From the NCBI RefSeq assembly GCF_003855095.1, contig NZ_CP033972.1:3844001-3908000 (forward strand): DNA of 64,000 bases, in the 5' to 3' direction. Shown here piece after piece: positions 17,439-25,922 of the stretch. Position 1 is the stretch's first letter; the number at the start of each line of letters is the position of its first letter. The notes beneath the pieces are model-generated. The model was not told where the DNA came from. It worked only from the letters and a program-made list of their open reading frames with translations, and searched no databases. The DNA comes from Gordonia insulae. GTDB lineage: Bacteria; Actinomycetota; Actinomycetes; Mycobacteriales; Mycobacteriaceae. Made by a program: the position numbers and the translations under genes.

Positions 17439-19454
17439 ATGCTTGCCACCGCCACGTTCTTCCGTCGGCTCGGCCTGATCCTCGTCGTCCTCGGTGTCGC
17501 CGGCGTGCTGGTTCCCGGTCTCCTCGGCGCGGGCCGTGCACATGCCGAACCCCCGTCGCGTCTGCCCACCCAGGTGGTGGATTCGGCGAACGTGTTGACG
17601 TCGGCGCAGCGAAGTCAGCTGCAGAGTTCGATCGACCAGCTCTACACCGAGCACGAGGTCCAGTTGTGGGTGGTCTATGTACGCGACTTCGACGGCCAGT
17701 CGGCCGAGCAGTGGGCGCAGCAGACGGCGGCGACCAGCGACCTCGGTGACCGCGACGTCCTGCTGGCCGTCGCCACCGATGACCGGGCGTACTACTTCAA
17801 CTCACCCGAGGCGATCGACGAACTCGATCAGGACACGCTGAACGACATCGCCCGCGACGACATCGTGCCGGCATTGAAGAACAGTGACTGGGCCGGTGCG
17901 GGAGAGGCAGCGGTCAACGGCATCAGCTCGGCGATGACCCCGTCCAACACCGGGCTCATCACCGCGGCGGCGGTCGGCGGGATCGTGGTCGTCGGCGGCG
18001 CGGGCGGCCTCCTCTACTCCCGCCGCCGCAAGCGCCGTCAGGTCGATGCCGGTATCGAGGCGCTTCGCGAGCAAGAGCTGACCGGCGACCAGTTGGTGCA
18101 CCAGCCCCTCGATGTGCTCGATCCGTGGTCGCGTGAGGTGTTGACCGACACCGACAACGCGATCCGGACCAGCGAGGAGGAGCTGCAGCTGGCGATCGGC
18201 GAGTTCGGGGAGGCCGACACCGCGCCGTTCTCGGCGGCGCTGGCCTCGGCGAAGAAGGGTCTGGCCGACTCGTTCGTCCTGCGTCAGCGTCTCGACGACG
18301 CGATCCCCGAGACGCCCGACGAGCAGCGTGCACTGCTGGTGCAGATCATCACCACGTGTACCGATGTCGACGCGGAACTGGATGCGCAGGTGGAGAGCTT
18401 CGACGCCATGCGCAACCTGCTCATCAACGCCGACAGCCGCCTCGCCGAACTCACGCAGAAGCTGGTCGCGGTCCGTGCCCGCATCGAGCAGTCGCAGGCG
18501 ACGCTCGACACATTGATCACGAAACACGGTGAGCAGGTCCTGGCGTCGATCAACCAGAACGTCACCCTCGCCCACGACGAACTCGATTTCGCCGAGCACA
18601 GCGCGGATCAGGGTCGTGAGGCGGTCGCGGCGCCCGCGGGCGAACAGGGGCCCGCGGTCGCGGCGATCCGCACCGCCGAGGGTGCGCTCGATCAGGCGAA
18701 CAAACTCCTCGACGCCATCGACAACGCGGACCGCAACATCGCGGCCGCCCATTCGCGGATGCCCGCACTGATCGAGGAGGTCGACGGCGAGCTGGCCGAG
18801 GCGGCCGCACTCACCACCGACGGCGGCCCGGCGCTCGCGACCGCGATCGCGAACGCGACGACGGCGGTGGCGGACGCGCGGGCCCGCTTCGCCGACGATC
18901 CGCTGGGCACCTTCACCGCTCTGGTCGACGCGGACGCCGAGTTGGACAACGCGCTGGCCGCCGCGCGGTCGGCATCGGTCGAACGGCAGCGGCGTTCCGA
19001 GCTCCTCACGGCGGCGATCACTTCCGCGCAGGCGAAGGTCTCGGCGGCGAGCGACTTCATCGGCACCCGGCGGGGAGCCATCCAGTCCACCGCGCGCACT
19101 CGTCTCTCCGAGGCGCAGCGGCTGCTGCAGGAGGCGACCGATGCCGCGACCACCGATCCCGCAGGCGCGGCCGACACCGCACGCCGTGCGGGCTCGCTGG
19201 CCGACCAGGCGTTGATGGCCGCGCAGGGCGACGTGGCGCAGTGGCAGCAGAGCCAGCGGTCCGGCCCGTCGGTCGGTGGCGCCGTCCTCGGTGGAATCCT
19301 CGTCGACAGCTTCCTGCGGGGTGGTCTCGGCGGAGGCGGCCGCGGTTGGGGCGGCGGTTTCGGCGGTGGCGGCTACAGCAGCGGCGGCCGCAGTCCCGGT
19401 TCGTTCGGCGGGTCCGGGAGCTCGGGCCGGATCGGCGTCGGCGGACGGTTCTGA
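17439..19454 (+). CDS. TPM-domain membrane protein with long helical region and Gly-rich tail
   Basis: The 671-residue protein begins with a signal peptide (cut near AHAEPP, residue 34), then an extracytoplasmic TPM domain (about 38-165: VVDSANVLTSAQRSQLQSSIDQLY and DVLLAVATDDRAYYF), a membrane span near 180-198 (ITAAAVGGIVVVGGAGGLLY) followed by the basic SRRRKRR, and a long Ala/Gln/Glu-rich coiled-coil region (210-600). The C terminus is glycine- and serine-rich (GGRGWGGGFGGGGYSSGG), a tail seen in YgcG/TPM proteins. TPM domains occur in envelope and photosystem-repair proteins and some bind Ca; the role here is unknown. GGGAG precedes the ATG. Confidence 0.85.
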   Translation: MLATATFFRRLGLILVVLGVAGVLVPGLLGAGRAHAEPPSRLPTQVVDSANVLTSAQRSQLQSSIDQLYTEHEVQLWVVYVRDFDGQSAEQWAQQTAATSDLGDRDVLLAVATDDRAYYFNSPEAIDELDQDTLNDIARDDIVPALKNSDWAGAGEAAVNGISSAMTPSNTGLITAAAVGGIVVVGGAGGLLYSRRRKRRQVDAGIEALREQELTGDQLVHQPLDVLDPWSREVLTDTDNAIRTSEEELQLAIGEFGEADTAPFSAALASAKKGLADSFVLRQRLDDAIPETPDEQRALLVQIITTCTDVDAELDAQVESFDAMRNLLINADSRLAELTQKLVAVRARIEQSQATLDTLITKHGEQVLASINQNVTLAHDELDFAEHSADQGREAVAAPAGEQGPAVAAIRTAEGALDQANKLLDAIDNADRNIAAAHSRMPALIEEVDGELAEAAALTTDGGPALATAIANATTAVADARARFADDPLGTFTALVDADAELDNALAAARSASVERQRRSELLTAAITSAQAKVSAASDFIGTRRGAIQSTARTRLSEAQRLLQEATDAATTDPAGAADTARRAGSLADQALMAAQGDVAQWQQSQRSGPSVGGAVLGGILVDSFLRGGLGGGGRGWGGGFGGGGYSSGGRSPGSFGGSGSSGRIGVGGRF

Positions 19455-19458
19455 CCGT

Positions 19459-19486
19459 GCCGCCGACGCTCACCGTCGACGGCGGC
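19459..19486. terminator. Hairpin between convergent genes
   Basis: GCCGCCGACG and CGTCGACGGCGGC can form a stem with a three-base bulge around CTCAC, between the TPM gene (stop 19454) and the minus-strand dehydrogenase (stop at 19486). It may terminate both. The bulge and the overlap with the stop codon make this tentative. Confidence 0.35.
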
Positions 19487-20862
19487 TAGCTCCTCGACGT
19501 GCGGCGCAGCCGGGCGTTGACGAACTCGCCCATCCCCCAGCGCCCGAGTTCTCGACCGTAGCCGGATCGCTTCACGCCGCCGAACGGCAGACCGGGGAGT
19601 GTGGTGCCGTGCTCGTTGACGTAGGCCATGCCGACCTCCAGCCGATCGGCGACCTGTTCGGCCCGCTCGGGGTCGGTGCTCCACACCGATCCGCTGAGAC
19701 CGAAGTCGACGTCGTTGGCGAGCGCGACCGCCTCGTCGACCGAGGACACCTTGTAGACCATCGCGACGGGACCGAAGATCTCCTCCGCGTACGCGTCCAT
19801 GTCCGAGGTGATGCCGCTGAGCACCGTGGGTTGGAAGAACGCGCCGTCCCGATCGATCGGTGCCCCGCCGGTGTGCAGCGTCGCACCTTGCTGCACAGCG
19901 GTTTTGACCTGTTCGTCAATCGTGTCCCGTGCCGAGATCGATGACATCGGACCCATCTGCGACGACGGGTCGGACGGGTCGCCCACCGTGGTCGCCTCGA
20001 AGTTCTCTACCAGCCCGGCGACGAAGTCGTCGTACAACTCGTCGAGGACGATGAACCGTTTCGGCGAGTTGCACGCCTGACCGCCGTTCGAGAGTCGCGC
20101 CCGTGCGGCGACCTTGGTGGTACGCGCCATGTCGTCGGTGTCGAGCAGGATGAAGGGATCCGAGCCGCCCAGCTCCAGGACCGACTTCTTCAGGTTCTCG
20201 GCGGCCACCTTCGCCACCGCCGCACCGGCGGCCTCGCTGCCGGTGAGTGACACTCCCCGGATCGCGGGATTCGCGAGCAGATCGGCGATCTGGTCGCTGC
20301 CGGCGTAGACGTTCACGTAGGCGTCCTCGGGAACCCCGGCGTCGTGCAGGATCTCCGCCATCAGCGCCGACGACGCCGCACAGATCGAGGCGTGCTTGAG
20401 GATGATCGTGTTGCCGATCAACAGGTTCGGCGCCACGAACCGGGCGACCTGGTAGTAGGGGTAGTTCCACGGCATCACACCCACAAGCGGTCCGATCGGG
20501 ACCGACTGGACGATCGACGAGTCCGCGCCCTGCGGGTCGAGTGTCTCCGTGGTCAGCAGGTCCGGCCCGTGTTCTGCGTACCAGCGGTAGATGTCGGCGG
20601 CGAGTTGCACCTCGCCCGCGGCCTGCTTGGCCGGTTTGCCCATCTCGGTCGTGATGGTCGCCGCCAGTTCGTCCGCCCGCTTCTCATAGAGTTCGGCGGT
20701 GCGTGCCAGTGCCTCGGCGCGCTCGGCCGGCGGTGTGTCCCGCCACGCCCGGTATGCCGTCACGGAACGCTCGGCGATGCCGCCGAGTTCATCGTCGGAG
20801 AGTCCGGGAAAGTCGCGCTCGGTCACACCGGTTGTGGGATTCGCGGTCACATATGTGCTCAC
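19486..20862 (-). CDS. NAD(P)-dependent succinate-semialdehyde-type dehydrogenase
   Basis: The 458-residue protein is an aldehyde dehydrogenase of the GabD-like group. It has PWNYPYYQV (131-139), Glu230 in LELGGSDPFILL and catalytic Cys264 in NGGQACNSPKR, and ends with PFGGVKRSGYGRELG. The length near 455 and the TTGV.ERDFPG.SD N terminus match the actinobacterial succinate-semialdehyde dehydrogenase group (GabD1/GabD2-like), which feeds GABA or alpha-ketoglutarate by-pass carbon to succinate; other aldehydes are possible. The GTG at 20862 has AGGAAGG eight bases upstream. It is divergent from the PhoX gene. Confidence 0.85.
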   Translation of the reverse strand: MSTYVTANPTTGVTERDFPGLSDDELGGIAERSVTAYRAWRDTPPAERAEALARTAELYEKRADELAATITTEMGKPAKQAAGEVQLAADIYRWYAEHGPDLLTTETLDPQGADSSIVQSVPIGPLVGVMPWNYPYYQVARFVAPNLLIGNTIILKHASICAASSALMAEILHDAGVPEDAYVNVYAGSDQIADLLANPAIRGVSLTGSEAAGAAVAKVAAENLKKSVLELGGSDPFILLDTDDMARTTKVAARARLSNGGQACNSPKRFIVLDELYDDFVAGLVENFEATTVGDPSDPSSQMGPMSSISARDTIDEQVKTAVQQGATLHTGGAPIDRDGAFFQPTVLSGITSDMDAYAEEIFGPVAMVYKVSSVDEAVALANDVDFGLSGSVWSTDPERAEQVADRLEVGMAYVNEHGTTLPGLPFGGVKRSGYGRELGRWGMGEFVNARLRRTSRS

Positions 20863-20949
20863 CTGAACACCTTCCTTTCGACGAACCCGTCGGGTACCCG
20901 GCACCCGGCGACTCAAACCCGTCGCTGGTCGAGGTGCCCGCCGACCGGT

Positions 20950-20971
20950 GTTCGCCCCGTGTTCACGTCCG
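20950..20971 (+). promoter_or_regulatory. Pho-box-like 11-base direct repeat upstream of phoX
   Basis: GTTCGCCCCGT and GTTCACGTCCG are adjacent 11-base units with a shared GTTC start, about 100 bases before the phosphatase start. Streptomyces PhoP boxes are 11-base direct repeats close to GTTCACCCGCG, so this fits the spacing and the GTTCAC core of the second unit. Control by PhoP/RegX3 is inferred. Confidence 0.5.
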
Positions 20972-21019
20972 GATCGACGCGAGTTTCCGTTGACTCCCTA
21001 ACGTTCGGACGGTTCTCGA

Positions 21020-21048
21020 TTCAGCCCACAGCTCTGTTCAGCCCACAG
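21020..21048 (+). promoter_or_regulatory. Direct repeat TTCAGCCCACAG upstream of phoX
   Basis: The 12-base word TTCAGCCCACAG is repeated exactly at 21020-21031 and 21037-21048 (period 17), 24-52 bases before the GTG at 21072. It may be a second regulatory site or a promoter-proximal duplication. Confidence 0.5.
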
Positions 21049-21071
21049 AGAGCGTCCCGGGGAGGGTCCGC

Positions 21072-23162
21072 GTGCGTATTCCGCTGCAGTTGTTCGCGCC
21101 GTCAGGCGAAGACGTCGGCCGATCGGCCCGTGCCCGGGTCACCTGCCGGTACAAGTGCGGCGAGGCGTGCTGGCACGAGCCGGGCAACACCGGCGACAAT
21201 CCCTACTTCCGAGATCTGTTGCGCGCCCGAGCCTCCCGACGAGCCGTGTTGCGGTCGTCGGCCGGCGCCGCCGTCGCCCTGGGCGCGACGTCGGTGCTCG
21301 CGGCCTGCGGATCGGACGAATCGACCGGTGCCGCAAGCTCGTCGTCGACGAGCGGCGGCACGGCCGCATCGGGGATGAACTTCACCCCTGTCGCCGCCAA
21401 CACCGAAGACGCCCTGGTGATTCCGGACGGCTATCGGCAACAGGTGGTGATCAGGTGGGGCGATCCGGTCCTCCCCGGGGCCCCGGCCTTCGACTTCGCC
21501 GCCCAGACGCCGGAGGCACAGGCACAGCAGTTCGGGTTCAACAACGACTTCGCCGGACTGATCCCCGTCGACGGTGTGCCGAACCATCACTACCTGGTGT
21601 GCAATCAGGAGTACACGACCGAAGAGTTCATGTTCACCGGCTACACGCCGAAGGAGCCGACCGAGCAGCAGGCGCGCATCTCGATGGCCGCACACGGCAT
21701 CACCGTCGTCGAGGTGGCGGCCCAGCCCGGCACCGGTGCCCTCACTCCGGTTGTCGGACAACGCAATCGCCGGATCACGGCATCCACCCCGACGGGCCTG
21801 ACCGGCCCGGCCGCCGGCAGCGAGTTCGTGATCACCTCGGCCGACCCGGCGGGCACGACCGTGCTCGGCACCATCGCCAACTGTTCGGGCGGACTCACCC
21901 CGTGGGGGACCATGCTCTCGGGCGAGGAGAACTTCAACAACTACTTCAGCAACGCGAGCACCGTCACCGACCCCACCACCAAGGCCGATCTCGAGCGGTA
22001 CAGCTTCACCGACGACGGCGACTATCACCAGTGGGGCCGGTTCGAGAAGCGCTTCGACCTCGCGCAGGAACCCAACGAGGCCAACCGATTCGGCTACGTC
22101 GTCGAGGTCGATCCGCACGATCCGACGTCGACCCCGGTCAAACACAGTGCGCTCGGCCGACTCAAGCACGAGTCGGCGACCATCCATGTCGTCGGTTCGG
22201 GGCCGGACGCCGGCACCGTCGTCGCCTACAGCGGCGACGACGAGCGTTTCGAGTACATCTACAAGTTCGTGTCGACACGGAAGATGAAGACCGGGCTGTC
22301 GTCGACGGCCCGGACCCACAACCTCGGCATCCTCGACGAGGGCACCCTCTACGTCGCATCCTTCACCGGCGACGATCCCGGGGCGATCGACGGGTCCGGA
22401 AAGCTCCCGCCCAGTGGGTCGTTCGCCGGCAGCGGGACCTGGCACCCGCTGCTGACGGTGAACTCCGACGGTTCTGCCCGGTCGCACGTCGACGGCATGA
22501 ACCCGGCGCAGGTGGCGGTGTTCACGAGGACCGCCGCCGACAAGGTCGGCGCCACCAAGATGGACCGGCCCGAGGACATCGAGCCGCATCCACGCACCGG
22601 CAAGGTCTACTGCGCCCTGACCAACAATTCCAAGCGCGGCACCGACGGTGAGGCGCCCGCCGACAGTGCGAACCCCCGCAACGAGAACAAGAACGGCCAG
22701 ATCATCGAGATCACCGACAACCACACCGGCACCGACTTCACCTGGGATCTCCTGCTGGTGTGCGGTGACCCCGAGGAGGCGGACACCTATTTCGGTGGAT
22801 TCGACAAGGCGTCGGTGAGCCCGATCTCCTGCCCCGACAACGTCGCGTTCGATCCGCATGGCAACCTCTGGATCTCCACCGACGGCAACGCACTGGACAG
22901 CAACGACGGCCTGTTCGCGGTGGCGCTCGACGGCGACCGACGGGGCGAGACCAAGCAGTTCCTCACCGTGCCGAACGGCGCGGAGACCTGCGGGCCGATC
23001 ATCGATCGCGATCGGGTGATCGTATGCGTGCAGCACCCCGGCGAACTCGACGATCATTCGGCCGACAACCCCGCGTCGCACTGGCCCGACGGCGGATCGT
23101 CGCAGCCGCGGCCGGCCGTCGTGGCGGTCTGGCGCGACGGGGGTCAGCCGATCGGGGTGTAG
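21072..23162 (+). CDS. phoX: PhoX-family (DUF839) secreted alkaline phosphatase
   Basis: The 696-residue protein is a PhoX-type metal-dependent phosphatase that releases phosphate from organic esters outside the membrane. After a cytoplasmic-looking leader (RYKCGEACWHEPGN) it has SRRAVLRSSAGAAVALGATSVLAACG near 57-82, a twin-arginine plus lipobox-like signal. The mature part has the DUF839 landmarks FNNDFAGLIPVDG, LVCNQEYTTEEFMFTGY, TPWGTMLSGEENFNNYF, KHESATIHV, MDRPEDIEPHPRTGKVYCALTNNS and CPDNVAFDPHGNLWISTDGN. The GTG start has GGAGGG at proper spacing. The ACGSD segment suggests a lipoprotein anchor after export. Upstream repeats suggest phosphate-starvation control. Confidence 0.9.
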   Translation: MRIPLQLFAPSGEDVGRSARARVTCRYKCGEACWHEPGNTGDNPYFRDLLRARASRRAVLRSSAGAAVALGATSVLAACGSDESTGAASSSSTSGGTAASGMNFTPVAANTEDALVIPDGYRQQVVIRWGDPVLPGAPAFDFAAQTPEAQAQQFGFNNDFAGLIPVDGVPNHHYLVCNQEYTTEEFMFTGYTPKEPTEQQARISMAAHGITVVEVAAQPGTGALTPVVGQRNRRITASTPTGLTGPAAGSEFVITSADPAGTTVLGTIANCSGGLTPWGTMLSGEENFNNYFSNASTVTDPTTKADLERYSFTDDGDYHQWGRFEKRFDLAQEPNEANRFGYVVEVDPHDPTSTPVKHSALGRLKHESATIHVVGSGPDAGTVVAYSGDDERFEYIYKFVSTRKMKTGLSSTARTHNLGILDEGTLYVASFTGDDPGAIDGSGKLPPSGSFAGSGTWHPLLTVNSDGSARSHVDGMNPAQVAVFTRTAADKVGATKMDRPEDIEPHPRTGKVYCALTNNSKRGTDGEAPADSANPRNENKNGQIIEITDNHTGTDFTWDLLLVCGDPEEADTYFGGFDKASVSPISCPDNVAFDPHGNLWISTDGNALDSNDGLFAVALDGDRRGETKQFLTVPNGAETCGPIIDRDRVIVCVQHPGELDDHSADNPASHWPDGGSSQPRPAVVAVWRDGGQPIGV

Positions 23163-23165
23163 ACC

Positions 23166-23396
23166 CTAGTACCCGCTCCCCTTCCGCCCGAAGACGAAGT
23201 AGGCGATCGGGCCGAAGTAGTTGACGAAACTGAGGCCGACCCACAGCGGCTTCGGGCCCTTGATCTGCGCGGCCGGTCTGCGCTTGATGTCGCGCAGGGC
23301 TGCTCCCTGCAGGATGAACTGCACAATCGCCCCGACGATGATCGATGCGCGGGACCGGGCCGGGAGCTGCGAGAACCGCTTCGTGCGTGCTGTCAT
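23166..23396 (-). CDS. Small membrane protein with PLDc_N domain
   Basis: The 76-residue protein resembles the phospholipase D nuclease N-terminal (PLDc_N) membrane domain: a hydrophobic segment VGAIVQFILQGAALRDI, a basic loop, and WVGLSFVNYFGPIAYFVFGRK, with the characteristic N-G/F-P-I-AYF-GRK ending. Such short proteins are common in actinobacteria and have no known activity. It converges on phoX with three bases between stops and is divergent from the marR gene, so it may share the palindromic operator at 23432-23444. Confidence 0.75.
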   Translation of the reverse strand: MTARTKRFSQLPARSRASIIVGAIVQFILQGAALRDIKRRPAAQIKGPKPLWVGLSFVNYFGPIAYFVFGRKGSGY

Positions 23397-23431
23397 GCGT
23401 CTCACACTAGTCGCGACTTTTATTTCGTATA

Positions 23432-23444
23432 CCTAAGTATTAGG
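23432..23444. promoter_or_regulatory. Probable MarR operator
   Basis: CCTAA GTA TTAGG is an inverted repeat in an AT-rich stretch, ten bases before the marR ATG. MarR proteins usually repress their own operon by binding such sites over the promoter or ribosome site. Confidence 0.55.
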
Positions 23445-23453
23445 CTTGCGAAT

Positions 23454-23936
23454 ATGTCCGACTCGGTTCCCGAACTCGCCGCCTCCCTCCGGCCGTCGGT
23501 GACGCGGCTCTACCTCAGTCTCCGCAGGCGCACACCCATCGCCGAATACAGCGCCGCGCAGGCGTCGGCGCTGTCGGTGCTGGCCTCCGACGGCCCGATG
23601 CGCATGGGTGAGCTCGCCGATCGTGAGTCGATCCGGATGCCGACGGCCACCGCGCTCGTCGACGGGCTGACCAAGACGGGACTCGTGGAGCGCCGTCCCG
23701 ATCCGCAGGACCGTCGCGCGGTGATCGTGTCGTTGACCGACTACGGACAGCAGTTGCTCGACCGGGTACGCGGGGAGCGCGACGTCATCCTGACCACCGC
23801 CCTCAACGAACTGAGCGCGGCAGACCGGGCCGCCCTCGCGGCCGCGGCACCCGCACTGGACGCACTGCGCAATCAACTCGAGCGCCAACAACTCGATGCC
23901 GGCTCCGCACACGATGCGCCCGCATCGACCGATTGA
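23454..23936 (+). CDS. MarR-family transcriptional regulator
   Basis: The 160-residue protein has the MarR winged helix: SAAQASALSVLASDGPMRMGELADRESIRMPTATALVDGLTKTGLVERRPDPQDRRAVIVSLTDYG at about 34-100, with the wing motif DPQDRRAV. Such proteins are dimeric repressors released by small phenolic or drug-like ligands. It is the first gene of an operon with an MFS permease 12 bases downstream, and a palindrome at 23432-23444 points to autoregulation. Confidence 0.92.
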   Translation: MSDSVPELAASLRPSVTRLYLSLRRRTPIAEYSAAQASALSVLASDGPMRMGELADRESIRMPTATALVDGLTKTGLVERRPDPQDRRAVIVSLTDYGQQLLDRVRGERDVILTTALNELSAADRAALAAAAPALDALRNQLERQQLDAGSAHDAPASTD

Positions 23937-23948
23937 TCAGAGGAACAG

Positions 23949-25235
23949 ATGACAGTCACCGAGAACCAGGTCGCGCCCGCGCCGGCGTCGGCCCCCGAGC
24001 ATCGCGAGCCATCGTTGATGGAGACCTTCCGCGAACAGCCGCGCACGGTGTGGGTCACCGCGTTCGCCGCGGTCATCGCCTTCATGGGCATCGGTCTCGT
24101 CGACCCGATCCTCAACAGCATCGCCGCCGCGCTCAACGCCCCGCCGGAGAAGCTGACGCTGTTGTTCGGTGTCTACGTCGGTGTCCAGTGTGTGGCCATG
24201 CTGCTGACCGGATGGGCCGCGTACCGCTACGGGCCCAAGCGCACCCTCACCGTCGGTCTGGTGCTGATCGTGATCGCCGCGGCCGTATCCGCCTTCGCCG
24301 GCAACATCGACCAGCTGATCGCGCTGCGCGTCATCTGGGGTCTGGGCAATGCGTTGTTCATCGCCACCGCCCTGGCCTTCATCGTGTCGGCGGCCAAGGG
24401 CAGTCAGCACGGCGCGATCATGCTGTACGAGGCGGCGCTCGGCGTCGGCCTCGCCGTCGGTCCGCTGCTGGGAGCCGTTCTGGGCGAATGGAGTTGGCGC
24501 GCACCGTTCGGTGGCACCGCGCTGCTGATGCTGCTCGGCGCGATCCTCTGCGCCGTCATGCTGCCCGCCGACGGGCCCCGCACCACCCGCACGCCCGTCC
24601 GGATCGTCGATCCGCTGAAAGCACTTCGTGACCGCACGCTGCTCATCACCTCGATCGGTTCCGCGTTCTACACCGGCGCACTGTTCACCGTCATCGCCTG
24701 GGCCCCGATCGCGATGGGACTCCGACCGATCTACGCCGGTCTGGTCTTCTTCGGCTGGGGTCTGCTCACTGCGCTGGCCGGCGTGTTCATCGCGCCGCGG
24801 CTGGCCGAGCGGGTGGGCCAGAAGGGCGGCGTGATCACCGCCATCACCGCCTATGCACTCGTGATGGCACTCGCCGCGGTCGGCGTCCTGGTCGGCCAGG
24901 TGTGGCTGATCGGTCTCGCGGTGATCCTGTCCGGGCTGCCGTCGGGCATCCTGAACACCTTGTTCACCGGTGTGGCCATGTCGTCGGGTGACGGCTCCAC
25001 CCCGCGCTCGGTGTCCAGTGCCGGCTACAGCTTCCTGCGCTGGATGGGCGCCGCCGTCTCCGCGGTGCTCGTAGCGCATCTCGCCGATTGGTTCGGCTCC
25101 ATCGCCGCGCCGTTCTGGTTCGCGGTCGCCTACTGTGTCGTCGCGGTGATCGTGGTGTCGTTCGTCCGTGGCCGGGCCGCCGAGAAGCGCGACGTCGACG
25201 AGCAGGCCGCACTCGTAGGCGCCGAAGAATACTGA
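23949..25235 (+). CDS. MFS efflux transporter in a MarR operon
   Basis: The 428-residue protein has 12 predicted spans with MFS motif A-like GWAAYRYGPKRTL after span 2 and RLAERVGQKGG in the second half, plus the span 5 motif LGVGLAVGPLLGAVLGEWSWRAPF characteristic of proton-coupled drug efflux. GAGGAAC precedes the ATG. Being preceded at 12 bases by marR suggests it exports a toxic compound that the regulator detects. A long hairpin after the stop separates it from the convergent catabolic operon. Confidence 0.88.
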   Translation: MTVTENQVAPAPASAPEHREPSLMETFREQPRTVWVTAFAAVIAFMGIGLVDPILNSIAAALNAPPEKLTLLFGVYVGVQCVAMLLTGWAAYRYGPKRTLTVGLVLIVIAAAVSAFAGNIDQLIALRVIWGLGNALFIATALAFIVSAAKGSQHGAIMLYEAALGVGLAVGPLLGAVLGEWSWRAPFGGTALLMLLGAILCAVMLPADGPRTTRTPVRIVDPLKALRDRTLLITSIGSAFYTGALFTVIAWAPIAMGLRPIYAGLVFFGWGLLTALAGVFIAPRLAERVGQKGGVITAITAYALVMALAAVGVLVGQVWLIGLAVILSGLPSGILNTLFTGVAMSSGDGSTPRSVSSAGYSFLRWMGAAVSAVLVAHLADWFGSIAAPFWFAVAYCVVAVIVVSFVRGRAAEKRDVDEQAALVGAEEY

Positions 25236-25265
25236 GCCGCACCCGTCCTCGCCGCCCCATCCCCC

Positions 25266-25335
25266 GTTCTTCCCCCGGGTATGCGTTCGTCCTCCGCCTG
25301 CATGCGGGGGACGAGGCGATACCCGGGGGAAGAAC
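25266..25335. terminator. 70-base bidirectional terminator
   Basis: The ends pair perfectly over 17 bases (GTTCTTCCCCCGGGTAT with ATACCCGGGGGAAGAAC), and the inside continues with imperfect pairing up to TGCATG at the tip. It lies exactly between the convergent MFS gene (stop 25235) and the minus-strand operon whose stop codon begins at 25335. Confidence 0.75.
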
Positions 25336-25922
25336 TACCTGCTGATCTCCGCCCGCGCCATGGTGACGAGCTCATCGACCAGTTCCTCGGCCTGCGGCCA
25401 CCAGCCGTACCCGGATGCCGGGTTGAGGTGGCCGACGTCCCCCAGGTCCACGAGACGACTGCCCCAGGTCTCCGCCATGCCGGCGATGCGGCGATATCGT
25501 CCGAGCCGGTCGGTACGACTGGCCGCCACGATGCTGGGAAACGGCAGACGTTGCCGCGGGATCGGGTTCCAGCCGCCCTCGTCGAGCTCGAGCTTGGTCG
25601 GATAGCCCTCGGGCAGAGCCAGTTCCAGATCCGCCGGCGTTGCCAGGAGCGCGCCGAGCACCGGCCGGGTCGCCCGATGCGCCCAGTGCACGGTGGTCAT
25701 CACACCGGCGCTGTGGGCCACCAGCACCACCGGGCCGTCGACCTCGCTGACAACGTTGTCCAGGGCAGCGACCCGCGCATGCCGGCTCAGCTTGTCGCGC
25801 TCGAGGGGCGGAACCGTACGCGCCTTCTCCAGTCGGTCGGCGAGCATGGACTGCCAGTGGACCGCAACGTGGTCACGCAGACCCGGGACGAATACCACGG
25901 TGGGCACAGAAGACGAGTTCAC
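25335..25922 (-). CDS. RBBP9/YdeN-type serine hydrolase
   Basis: The 195-residue protein is a small alpha/beta hydrolase: VVFVPGLRDH.AVHWQSML near 9-27, the nucleophile elbow VAHSAG near 68-73 (GxSxG variant HSAG), and a late histidine in VGHLNPASGYGWWP. This matches the RBBP9 family, whose substrates are generally unknown. It starts with GTG overlapping the TGA of the upstream permease by four bases (GTGA), with AAGGAAA upstream, so it is the last gene of the five-gene operon and may hydrolyse a pathway ester or thioester. Confidence 0.82.
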   Translation of the reverse strand: MNSSSVPTVVFVPGLRDHVAVHWQSMLADRLEKARTVPPLERDKLSRHARVAALDNVVSEVDGPVVLVAHSAGVMTTVHWAHRATRPVLGALLATPADLELALPEGYPTKLELDEGGWNPIPRQRLPFPSIVAASRTDRLGRYRRIAGMAETWGSRLVDLGDVGHLNPASGYGWWPQAEELVDELVTMARAEISR

